A stretch of DNA of 64,000 bases, taken from positions 248,001 to 312,000 of the forward strand of contig JANATG010000005.1 of NCBI GenBank assembly GCA_029449235.1, in the 5' to 3' direction. The first letter of the stretch is position 1. The number at the start of each line of letters is the position of its first letter. Shown one piece after another: positions 1 to 10,944 of this stretch. The notes beneath the pieces were generated by a model. That model ran no database searches. It was not told where the DNA came from and saw only the letters and a program-made list of their open reading frames with translations. This stretch comes from Linnemannia schmuckeri (Eukaryota > Mortierellomycota > Mortierellomycetes > Mortierellales > Mortierellaceae). The position numbers were made by a program, and so were the translations under genes.

Positions 1-670
1 CCCACAAATAATATTCGTTGTAACGAGTGATTCATCCATTCCTATCATCGCACACAAATAATAACTGCCTTCTTCCCTACATTATCTCCGCTTGTGCATA
101 TTGCCCTGTGCGCCCCGTTCCTTTTCTCTACAGGCTACAGCTAGGAGCAACCCTTACGTGTTATTCTATCGCCTTTATTGACTACGGACCCCTGTCAACC
201 CCTTCGATTTTCTTCATCAGCCCTTCCTCCTCTCTGCCATCAGCCATCATCCCTGTGCTTCCACCTCTTCACTTCCTTCCAGTCCACAACCCACAGCACC
301 GCACTCCACTACTCCCATCCTCGACACATACACACACGCCTATACTTCTTCCTGCTGCGGAATTGCCAACCTGCTCCCCCTTCGCCAACCCATATTGAGT
401 CGAACGCTTAAAACCACAGCAACCTTTGCCACCTTCAAACAGACGTTCTCTCTCGCTACTTCACTCAGGACACCCTTAACGATCACTCACTTCAGTCGAT
501 TCAACCATTGCTCCCTGACACAGTTGCCTGCACTACATCCCTCACTCAGCCCCCCATTTACAAAGACAACAATAACAAAACAACAACACATCATTCACAA
601 CACAGCTTCGCTCATTGAGTAAAAACAGCCTGCTTTTTTTGACTATTACTCCAACAAAAGCTGCTGTTGA
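1..670 (+). promoter_or_regulatory. upstream region and leader of the Q-rich AT-hook gene
   Basis: A strongly C- and T-rich stretch with short meaningless open frames and no recognisable protein. The last 60 bases before the ATG are mixed and AT-rich. It probably holds the promoter and a pyrimidine-rich 5' leader of the gene that starts at 671. The transcription start cannot be placed from sequence alone. Confidence 0.45.
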
Positions 671-3600
671 ATGGTTGACTCCGAGCCCAGACGACCTTTG
701 ACGCCTGAAGTTGCTGATGATGTCGGTGCCGGCTTCGGAGTTTTAGGAGACAATCACCCACATACCCAGCAGGAGCAAACCACTCTTAGTGCAGGAGGAT
801 ATCGTGGAGACGATCTTGAATACAGGAGTCGACACGGCGGGGGTGAAAGAAGGGGGTATGAAGGGGATGGGAAAGGTCGTGTGAGACAAGTGGAAGACGA
901 TCCACACGGCAACGCAGCCATGGCCCTCACAGCACTTTCTTCAGGTGTACGGGATCTTGAGAGGGATACGAGTCATTCAGAGTTTCAAGGGTTTGCTAGA
1001 CAGCAGGCTTTGACTAAGCGGGGTGTGGAGAAACCTCTAACAGAGAAAGAGGGAGGGAGAATGACGCCATCTTACTCAGAAAGGCCCCTGCGTGATGCAC
1101 AAGAGACTTTTACGGAGGCGACAATGCGTGCAGAAGTGGGCTCAACACAGGAGCACCAGCAAAAGCAGCAACAGCAACAGGGCACTACGCAACCGTTGGC
1201 ACTGCACTTACCCCTTTCAGCGGCGATGACTCCGTCATCCTCATCCTCTGCTCTCAACACATTGACTCTGACAGCGTCCGAACCAACTTCACCCAATTTC
1301 GCACAAGAGGAGACAGCCTCACGGGACGCCTTAATTACTCTCCAGGAACAATGCGCTCCGCATGTGCCAGGAAAGCGCATGCAATCCGTATGTCTTTCTT
1401 TGTTAACATTGTATGTTATCTTACGTTTTATGTTGCCTATACAAGGCGAAATTGCTAACCGATGCTTGCTCTACATGTTTCTTCTTGCAGCTCTCGCATA
1501 TGCTAAAGGATCGACTCTCTTTGGCTTCACTCAGGGCAGAGCGAGGACCGGACAGGGTCGATATGTACATGTCTCAGCAGAGGATGTCCAGGGAAGAGCT
1601 CAAACAGTCGACAAGACGTGATGATCACCAGCAGTATCACGGTTATCACGACAAGTCCTCGTCCTCTCATAGAGACGAATTTTCGGTCCACTCCAGTGGA
1701 TTATTGAGAGATCGACCAAGAACACCCCCAGTGTTCTCAATAGCACTTCAACAGGGTCACGACAGGTCGGACGGGATGAGGCCGCAACAATGGGAGTTCT
1801 CAAACGATGGTCGGTCGCAGCAACATCAGCAAGACTTCCAAAAGTGTGCACAACTTCACCTCCAGCAACAGCAACAAGTGCAGCAACAACACCATCTTGC
1901 ACAGAATTCCAGCTCAATTCGGAATAACAGAGGTCACTCTCACTGGATGGCCCAGATTTCACCGTCGTCTGTTAGGGATTCGATCGTTGTCAAGCCCAAG
2001 CGCAAGTACACCAAAAAGTCGTCGCTCCTCCCGCAGGCCATGGCAGAAAATCGCGACCAGGTCGACTTCCAGTCAAAGCAGGAGAGTAACGCGTTGCTCT
2101 ACTCGGACCGCGGGCTCATTCTCAAGACCCAGATCCCAAAGAAAGGAAGGCCCATTTCTAAACATTCCACCACTTCTTCCCAGAGCACGCCGACTCTAAC
2201 ATCCCTTGGCATCCTCCCAGCCAACCATCACTACTTTACCAAAGCTGGAACAATGTCCTCCTCGTCGACTTCTTCTGCAATGTCTGGTTTAGTTGATGCT
2301 GCTGCTCGATACCCCTCCGACTCTGCCTTGAGCAATCATATCTCTTCGCCTCAAGGAGCACACCCCCCTCAGTTGTCCGATCAGCGAGGTCCTGTGATGT
2401 CTCCCACCGATCGTCGCCCTGGTCGGCCCCCTTCCAGTTCGTCCTTGCCTCGTCATGCACACTCCCAGTCCTATTCCAGTGGATCGTCCATGCCATTTCC
2501 TCCATCTCAGCCTGGACAAGCTCAACCACTTCCAAGTCCAACACCGCACGAGATTGACTTTCATTCTGCACAATACAAGGGCCGACAAACATCACAGGAA
2601 CTCGATGTTAATCGCGTTTCGGCATATCGGGATCAATCCCCAACACTCTCTGTAGCGACCACTGCTTCTTCACAGAAACTGTCGTGCCGTCTTGGCCAGC
2701 TACCTGAATACCGAACCTCCTCAACATCGCACCGTTGTTACGTGTCCTCCCCGATTGAACAGGAGTTCTTTAGAGAGGAACTGGAGTATCGGGATGAGGA
2801 AGAGGATTCTAGGTATCCAGGACGACGGCGCAGGACAGTTGACGCCCCCTCAGCCATAGCTCCTCGGTCGTTTGCGGAGGGAGTTTCAGCGCAGATGAAT
2901 ACTTTAAAGAGGAGCAGCTCTGGCATGCAAAAGAGCCTCTCCATGGATGGATATCATAGTCGCCCTTCGAATAACAGGAGGAGGAGGAGTGTTGGCGGTG
3001 TCAGTGTCGGCGGTGTCAGTGTCGACAGAGAAGGAGAGCATGGGCTGATGGGCTATGGCACAGATGGACAGTTTGAAGATGTTAATGAAGAAGTCGGCAG
3101 CAGTTTTTTTGACGAAGAGTTTGGTGATTCCATGATTGACGCGCGATCCAGGAAACGGATCTCTGGGTCTGATCTGGATTATTGGGGAGTCGATGGTATT
3201 GGCATCGGTACTACCGACGGTGGTAGTGTTCAAAGAAGAGTCAACCAACAAAGGAGCAACAAGACATGGCATGGAGCTACTTTAGAATCAGAGCGACGCC
3301 GGCCACGATCGTTGGTTTTGCCTCGTGGTGGCGGAGAGCCGGGGTTGACGTGGACGAAAATGCTTGACTTGAAGTCAGGATCGGGATCAGGACCAAGATC
3401 GGGTGCTGGGTCAATGATGGGAGCGCTGCTTGGTCGGCGCCACTTGGATACAGACGGTGGGGAGATTGATTGTCATGAGATGATGATTATGACTCCAGCC
3501 ATAGCGCCTGGTCCATCATCGCAACCACAACCACTACCTGCTGCACCTACAAGTTCGAGTAGCTCGTTGATGATGCTTGGTGGTACAAGAGGAAAGGGAT

Positions 3601-5929
3601 GTGGTGGCCGCTTGATGCATAGCCATGCACGATCTCTTGATGTCTCCTTCTCGGCTCCCTCTCAGCGTGGTGACCATCGCGGTCATCGGCCTCTGTCACC
3701 TTCCAGTCCTGAGCATCCTTCTCGTCCTGATGTTTACTCTTCTGAGGAGGTGCTGCTTCCTGAACAACAACAGCGTACGTTGACGCCTGACCCTCGTGTC
3801 TGTACGTCCTCATCGAGTTCTCTCAACTCTCTTCCCTTTGGCGATGCTTTGTTCAGTGGTAAGATTTGATCCTTTACCGTCGCTGATCACTTTTGCAGGC
3901 GATCAGTTTTATTCGCCACCAACTTTATTTGAGACATTAATCCTTCAACTGACGTTTTTGTATCATTTTTTTTCATTCCAATGTAGACAGCGATCAAACA
4001 ATGTTTAACATGGATACCCGAGGAGTCCCTTCAGGCACAGACCACCGCGGATACGACCTCGAAACCGCACCACTCATCACCAGAGCCGATATTCTCGCCC
4101 TAGAGATGTCTGGAACACGCTCAACTCCTTCCGATATTGGTAGCGAAAGAGGTAGGAGGGGATCATCGCGCGGACATCACCATCTGAAGGCAGTGGCGAC
4201 TAAGAGATCGACAGCGACGACGTCCAAGCGCGGACCGGGACCTCATCTCAAAAAACATCAGATCTTGCAGCAGCAGTTGTATCAGTTACAACGTGATCAG
4301 GAGGAGATGGACTTGCAGATGGCCATGCAGCTTCAGCAGCGGCGGATGCAGCAACAACATTTGAAGCAGGAGCAACAGGAAAAGCAACTTCAGAAGCAAT
4401 TAAAGCAGCAGAGGCAGCAACAACGAAAACCATCTCACCTTCAGCGGCATCAGCATTCTCAAAGCTTGCAGTTGGAACACGAGTTTTCTCCACATGGGTT
4501 TCACCACCAACAGCAACAGCAACAGCAATCACAAAGACCGCTACATCTGGAGCAGCAGCAGCAGCAGCCTCGGCCGGGACGCCCAACCAAACAAAGGGTT
4601 CTACTTCGTTCAGAGAGCGCATTGGCAGTACTGCATGGTCGGCATTCACCCGTACTAGAATCGACCCTCTCTCAAAGCCAGACTCAGCCCTCATTCTCGC
4701 AATCAACAACCACCTCTATCTCGACATCGACATCGGCAGCTCAACTATCATCACGACGTCGTCAGGACCAACAACAGCCTACCCTACTCCGCCCAGTCTC
4801 GCTTCCTTCTCTCACTGATGACACTGACAGCAATATTAATGGTACCGGCGGGGCAGGAGGAATGGATTCCGGATCGTCACCTCCTTATTTGATGAACCAC
4901 CCCCCGCCTGGTCAACCACTCTTCCGATCGTTATATGCACCGTATCTGGTATCACCTTCTAGTCTCGTCAGTATTGCCTCGAATGCGAGTAGTAGCACGG
5001 GAACTACAGGAACTAGTGATACTTTTGTGAACACTGGACGTGGAAGAGGTGGAAGAGGTGGCGGTGATGAGGATGAAGGCGACGATAGAGCCGGTGATTG
5101 CGAAGGGTCGAGAAGGCTTTCACCTGTCAAGTCTCCTCACATCTCGTACTCGACGACTCCTCCATTAACGACCGGGTCCCAGATGTTTACTCATCCGTAT
5201 AGTCATCGCGATAGTCAAGGGTACCCATCACATCCTCAGTCCTACCAATCTCACCATCAGCATCAACAGCATCCACAACAAGGCCATCACCATCATCACC
5301 ATCACCCGTACCAACGCTCTCCCCATCACAGCACCAACACAAGTAGCATCAGCAGTATCGCATCCCTCCACCAAGACAACCTCAGCACTGCCAGCACCCT
5401 CAGTAAACGCTCGTCTCATCTTTCAGGAACCATATCCCGTTCAAGCTCCAGAGGAGGAATGAGTACCAGTAGCAGCACAACCACCTTCGTCCACTCGTCT
5501 ACTTCTCAATCTTCTCTCCACCAACACCAGTACCAACACTATCAGCAGCATCGGCACTCGTTTTCCTTACCGTCTTTGCACTCCTACTATCAGAGTAGTA
5601 CTGCAAGCTCGTCGCCTACTTCTCCACAACATCCATTGGATCAGCACCAACAGCATCAGAAGCAACAACGGATGTTGAATAACCCTATTCAACAGAATGA
5701 CCTGGTACGCCCGCCGATTCAACGAATAGTCTCGCATGAGGCGCTGCCACCCCTGCCACCCCACAAACATACATCCAGCACCACTATAAGTCAAGATCCA
5801 ACACCCGTTCCTCAACTTCCCATTTTAGGACCAGGAGGACAATTATCTACTACTCCCACAACCACAAATACCATTAACGAAGATTCTGTAGAACGGCTCT
5901 TGGTCCACACACCACTGGGCAATGTCTGA
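671..5929 (+). CDS. large Q/S/H-rich nuclear protein with AT-hook motifs
   Basis: Three exons (671-1387, 1491-3858, 3987-5929) join into one 1675-aa frame. Intron 1 (103 bases) has donor GTATGT, a GCTAAC branch site and a TTGCAG acceptor; intron 2 (128 bases) has GTAAGA, CTGAC and TGTAG. An alternative acceptor at 3898 would end the protein at 4008 and drop the last 650 residues. The protein is mostly low complexity. GRP-core AT-hook-like motifs lie at about residues 456 (KKGRP), 547 (RRPGRPP) and 1224 (RPGRPTK), with a basic KPKRKYTKK patch near 407. A Q-rich predicted coiled coil covers about 1118-1175, and poly-Q and poly-H runs follow. Minor-groove AT-DNA binding and a chromatin or transcription role are inferred from these motifs. 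No catalytic domain is visible and I do not recognise an orthologue. Confidence 0.75.
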
Positions 5930-6421
5930 TCACTTCCCTCCTCCCCTTCCTCTTCACCACCCCGAAAAAAAAAAAGAACCAAAAAAAAACAAAAACTTGC
6001 TTGTTTTGTTGTAAAATAGTAATACCTTATTTCATTTTGTGTTTCGTTCTTCACATACACCCTTTGTTTCTTTGCTTTCAGTTGTCCCCTCCCCCCCTCC
6101 CCCCCTTTTTTTTTATTCCTTTGCAATTTAGAATAAAAAGTTGAGCTAGAAGTTTTTTTTTATTATTTACATTTTTTTTGTTTGGTCTATGTAACATGGG
6201 CGGGTTTGCTGATCACCAGCAAGTGTATATGTGTGAGTGTGCGAAATGCGCGAAATGTGCAAAATGTACGAGTATATAAGAGAGTGAAAGTTTGCAACGG
6301 AGTAGAAAAAGTAGTATTGTAAATTGAAAAAAAAAGAAAACGTAACGGTCCTGTCCTTTCCTGTCAACAAGTTCCAGTGTCTCCAGTGTCTTCAAAGATC
6401 CAGTCTCCCGTTCTGTTAGGT
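5930..6421. other. convergent 3' region between the AT-hook gene and WNK
   Basis: About 490 AT-rich bases between two converging stop codons, with several A or T runs of 8-11. They must hold both 3' UTRs. An AATAAA at 6132-6137 could be the plus-strand polyadenylation signal. No gene is seen. Confidence 0.5.
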
Positions 6422-9400
6422 TTAATTGCCGTCGTCTGTGGTGGAGGTAGTGGTGCCGTTCGAAGAGGTGCGCGTCAAGGTATGGGGCCTCTTTCCAAAT
6501 AGTCGATTCCTCAGTGCCCGCGATGCAAACACGGTAAGGTCAAATCCTGCCCAATCAGAGTCCTGCATATCCTTCAGGTCACCAATTGTCACAATATCCT
6601 GGTTCTTAAGCTTGGCCAGCCATTCGTTTGCCTTGTCCGGCCCGCGGTGGTATGCCATCGCCGTATCATTCACCAAATCTTCAATCGGCGCATCCATGCT
6701 GTACTCTATTTTTTTGTTAATCCATTTTAAAATATGAGCAAAATTGGAAAAACAACCAAGCCTGTATTCTGACCACAAGTACAATTCTTCCTACAACGAC
6801 AAAAAACCAAGTCCAAGGGTGTACCTTTGAAGGGAAGTTCCATCTCGCCACCCCAGTCCGGATTAGAATTCTTGCGGCTGAGACTGGTTCCGTTCCGGGG
6901 CATCTGTGATAATGGACTTGAGACGGATCCGTCAAGGGTCAACTGAGAGACTGCCCCATGAGAATGACCGTTTGTGAGCATGGGCGAGGAAGGTGTCAGA
7001 CCTCCTGCAATGTCCTTCTTGTCGCTCGTTCCTGCTAATTCCCGCAATATCCGGTTGATATCGTGTGTAATGATCCGTTGATACCGTTGTGGCAGCACTT
7101 GCTCTTCAATCTATTATAAAGAAGCTGCTCGTTAGCTCAACTAAAGAGAAAAGTGAAACGAGGACATTTCACAACATCCATACACAAAAGAAGAAATCGT
7201 ACCATCTCATTGACAACTTCCTCGGCGGTATCAGTATCAGCATTAAATTCAAATTTGACAGAGAGCTTATCCATGCCCTTAAAGACGACCTGGAGCGTCA
7301 AGTGGTTTTTCGCCTCATTGCTCGTCAAAACAACCACCTCTGGCTCGACTCCCAAGAATGGGTCTTCAATAGCCTCCTGGGCAGAGTACCGCTCGTGCTC
7401 AGGGGCTAGACAGTGTTGAATGAGACTGAGCACTTCTGGGTCGAGAATCCGGCTGAGACACTCTGGTTTGAGACCCTAATGAAAATAAAAAACGTGAGAG
7501 TTCCCAAAAAAAAAAAGGTTCTGTTAGAAATATCGAACCTTGCAGCTGACACCCCCATTTATCCTTAATCCTCTCTCAGCATTATTGCAACCTGTTGCTC
7601 TTTTCCATGTCGAGCAGTAAAATAACTCATCAGCTGTCGCGGAAAAAAGAGGGGTCAAGTCATCATACCTGGGAGACCTTCTTGTAAATCTGGGCAGCGT
7701 TTTTGCACTCGTTGTAAGGATAGTCTCCTGTCACCATCTCCAGCAGACACATTCCAAAAGCGTAAATGTCGACCTTTTCACTGTATCCCTTTTCCTCATA
7801 CATTTCTGGTGCCATGAACTCAGGGGTGCCTAATTTGGTTCACGACCGCAAAAGAAGCAGGTTAATTAACGAAAGCAATTTGGCTGTTCACAACAGGTCA
7901 TGTTGTGAAAAAATAAAAGAGAAACCAGGCATTCGAGCATAAAATGACCAAAGTAACCAGGCTATTCCTTTGAAACATACCAATTACGGTGTACTTTTTG
8001 CCAATCTTCATCTTTGCTGTTCCCATGTCGCCAATCTTGACTTCGCCGTGGGCTCCGTTAATGAAGATGTTGTCGCACTTGATGTCACGGTGAATGATTG
8101 GGGGGTCGTATGAATGGAGATAAATGAGTCCTTTGAGGATTTGTCTGCACCACCGCTTGACCACTCTGAGGTTAGGGGATTGCAATTTGCGGATATATCT
8201 ATTTCATTGTAAAAGGCAAGATGACATTATTGTTAGTCGGTTATTATCAAACCAAAAATGTGAACGAGCAAGGATGATCGCTCTGCTATGACGCTGGTTC
8301 CCCCCTCCTTTTCGCCTCCGCTCTTCTTCTTTTTCCATACTCTTCCTCTATCCTCCGTACATTTCCTCTTGTTATCCTCTTCCAGTCGCTCATCCTCTCC
8401 TGTTCTCTTCCTGTGCCTGTCGTCCTCCTACAATCCTTTCACTAATTGTCTTTCTTGTTGAGCCGCTCAAACAAAACTTAAAAAATAAAAAAGTAGAACA
8501 GAACTTACTCTCGAAGGGTACCTGAGGTCATGAGCTCAGTGATAAAGATGAATTCGGTGTTGCTGTACCAGCAGTCGTGAAAGTTGATGATATTTGGGTG
8601 GCGAACTCTTTTCAGAATCTCGACCTCTTGCGAGAGTTCGGCATATTCTTGTTTCGTGGTCTGGAAACAGTTCCACGCGACTTCATATCCTTCTTCCCGG
8701 TCGATTCCCTTGTAAACAATTTTGTACGCGCCCTTTCCGAGGACCGAGTTGAGCTGCAGCAAGGGTGAGTGGGTGTCGGTGTGATTTTGATTGTGGGGGA
8801 TGACAAGGAGGTCGACGCAGACATGCATGCAAAAAAAAAAAAAAAAAAAAAAAAAAAGCGAAAGTGAGAGAGAGACAAAAAAAAGGAGGCAAGCATCGTT
8901 AGACTGGTAGAGTGGAAATGGAGCGCTTATTTCATTTGGAATAGTGAAAATGAAAAAAAATGAGGCATTTTTTTTTGCCGTCTTCTTGATTCTGTTGCCC
9001 CTCCAAGCCCACAAGTGTCACAACAAAACACACCAGGAGGAGAATCCCTTTGTCCCCTCATTTTTTGTTGTTGCTTCTCTTTATAAATCAAACAAGCATT
9101 GCCACAGATAGCACCAAAAAAAAGCGAGCCGTCTGTTGATTTTTTGCATGAGATGGAGTTGCTCCCGCTGTCCTGCCTCTGGCTGTAGTTTTCAACTGGT
9201 GACACTACGTTAGCCTTCTTGTCTACTCCATGACGGTGAAGTTGATGTTGGTGAGGATGCTGTGCACTTCACGAGAAGAGAAAGCCTCCCTGGGTAAGGT
9301 ATTGAATCCGAGAACGAGGTCGGGGGGTTGTGCAGGAAAATTGATGCCTGTGCTGTTTCCCGGTTCCTGGGTCGACTGAAAAAAATATTGCCACCAATAA

Positions 9401-9703
9401 CAGCCTTTTTGCCCTCCAAAGCTTGCTTCTTTGCGGGTTGGGATGATTCAGTGTTGGTCCATGGATCCTTTGTCTGTTTGAAATGATGTCCTGAAATGTC
9501 GCCAAAGGAAGAGATCTCGACTGGATCCCAGAAAAATACTTGTGAAAAAAGAAAGTTTTTTTCTCTTTGTCCGTCTGTCTCCTGGGTCGTTGTCGATATT
9601 TTACCTTAGCATATCGACCGTTGGGACTGACTTCGACAACTTTTTCTGGATCATGCTTTGAGTGATCGATGTACTCTGCTAATGGGTCAGACAAGGAAAC
9701 CAT
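6422..9703 (-). CDS. WNK-type serine/threonine protein kinase
   Basis: Seven exons (9605-9703, 8509-8753, 7981-8198, 7669-7829, 7203-7475, 6825-7110, 6422-6705) give 521 aa. The kinase domain starts near residue 34. Its glycine loop, GKGAYKIVYKG, carries a lysine (K44) at the WNK catalytic position, while the usual beta-3 lysine is replaced (VAWN, Asn61). HRDIKCDN (D153), DMG (172-174) and GTPEFMAPE follow, so it looks active. Residues about 300-353 match the OSR1_C/PF2-like domain found after WNK kinase domains. The last 94 residues contain a short helical region (WLAKLKNQDIVTIGDLKDMQ) that resembles a SAM-like fold. WNKs sense chloride and osmotic state and phosphorylate OSR1/SPAK-type kinases in animals; substrates here are unknown. 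The 852-base first intron holds an A27 run. The start has the family's short N-terminal strand (EVSPNGRYAK). Confidence 0.93.
8831..8857. repeat. A27 mononucleotide run in WNK intron 1
   Basis: Twenty-seven consecutive A on the plus strand (T on the coding strand), 77 bases upstream of the exon 2 acceptor. On the coding strand it could serve as an extended polypyrimidine tract. It is probably variable in length. Confidence 0.9.
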
Positions 9704-10944
9704 TTTGTGTGAATGTAGGGAATGAAGTAAAGCGAAGGGTATAAGTGCAAGTGAATGAGAAGATGGGGTGGAATGGGAAAAAGAGTGGGATGGTTAGCTT
9801 TCGTTCGGGCTTTTCTTATTTTGACTGGTTGTCAAGCTAGACCCTTGAAACTTTGGACCGATCAAGTTTTTTATATTCTGAATCTCGAGTTGAGTTGAGG
9901 TTGTTGTGGTTTACCAAGGGAAGAGAAGGTGGTGTGGTCGTCTTCGTGTGCGGAGCTCTCTGAGCCGCTCCTTGAGGACATTGGGTCTGACATATATGTA
10001 GTTGTAAGTGTGTGTATTCTATGTGTGTGTGTTGGCGAAAATTAGATAGGAGCAAAATGTGTTGAGAGATAAAGGAGCGAGTGAGAGGGTGAGATAGAGT
10101 GAGGTAGAGTGAGGAAGAGGATGAGAAGATGAAAAATCAAAAAAATCAAATGGTTGTTTGCAAAGCAAGCCTCCTTGTACTCGTTTTTTCACATTTGTCA
10201 CACTTCCTGCTTCTGTGTCCCATGCTACACAAACAAGTAAGGCAAAGCAAGGCAAATCAAGGCAGGAAATACAAACATGACCCTAGCCAATGTGCGCTTG
10301 CCATCCAGTCACGGATATCGATCTGGTCCTCTTCTTTCTTCGTCGTGGACATCATACACAGACCTTGACTCCCCTTCTTCGCTGGAGAATTAGACTCGAT
10401 GTTCATGTATTATCTATCCTGGAGCCATTGACTATCTGGATAGTAAACGGACCAGGGCGATAGCTATATTGATGTCATGGATCATTAAAAACGTGGCCCG
10501 AGTATGAAAAGTAAGCAAAGAATAGCTCTTCTTCCCCTTTCATCTTCTGCCTCCTATCCCCCTCTCTTCCTCGGTGTGTCTTCAATGTTGGTGGCAAACC
10601 TCTTTCAAAAAAAAAAAAAAGCCTTCAGGAGCGCGTTTCCCTGCGATGTGTCACGTGCATTCCCCAAGTGACGTTCTCCCGTCCTTGCACTCTTCCCGTT
10701 CAATAGATGTGTGTCTTCTGGATTTCTCCAAAGGGAAACGAAAGTGAAAGTGAAAAAAAAGGACCGTTTCGTTGTTCCTTCTCCTGCTTGTCTCCCCTTC
10801 CCGTCTTTCTTGCTGATCTTTTATTTTACTTATTCTCTTTCTGCATCCCTTCCTTCCGCACTCACTCCTTCACTCCTTCACTTATTACTCTGAGTGAACA
10901 ATACTTCACAATCTCTCATTGCTCCTATAACAACCACGTTAACA
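9704..10944. promoter_or_regulatory. divergent intergenic region between WNK and the PP2A scaffold gene
   Basis: About 1.24 kb between two divergent start codons, so it should hold both promoters. The right-hand 300 bases are C/T-rich on the plus strand, like other leaders in this window. The left-hand part has GTGTGT-type runs and gagtgag-type purine repeats. A run of 13 A lies near 10608. A short open frame at 10129-10368 shows no coding character. No gene or structured RNA is recognised. Confidence 0.5.
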
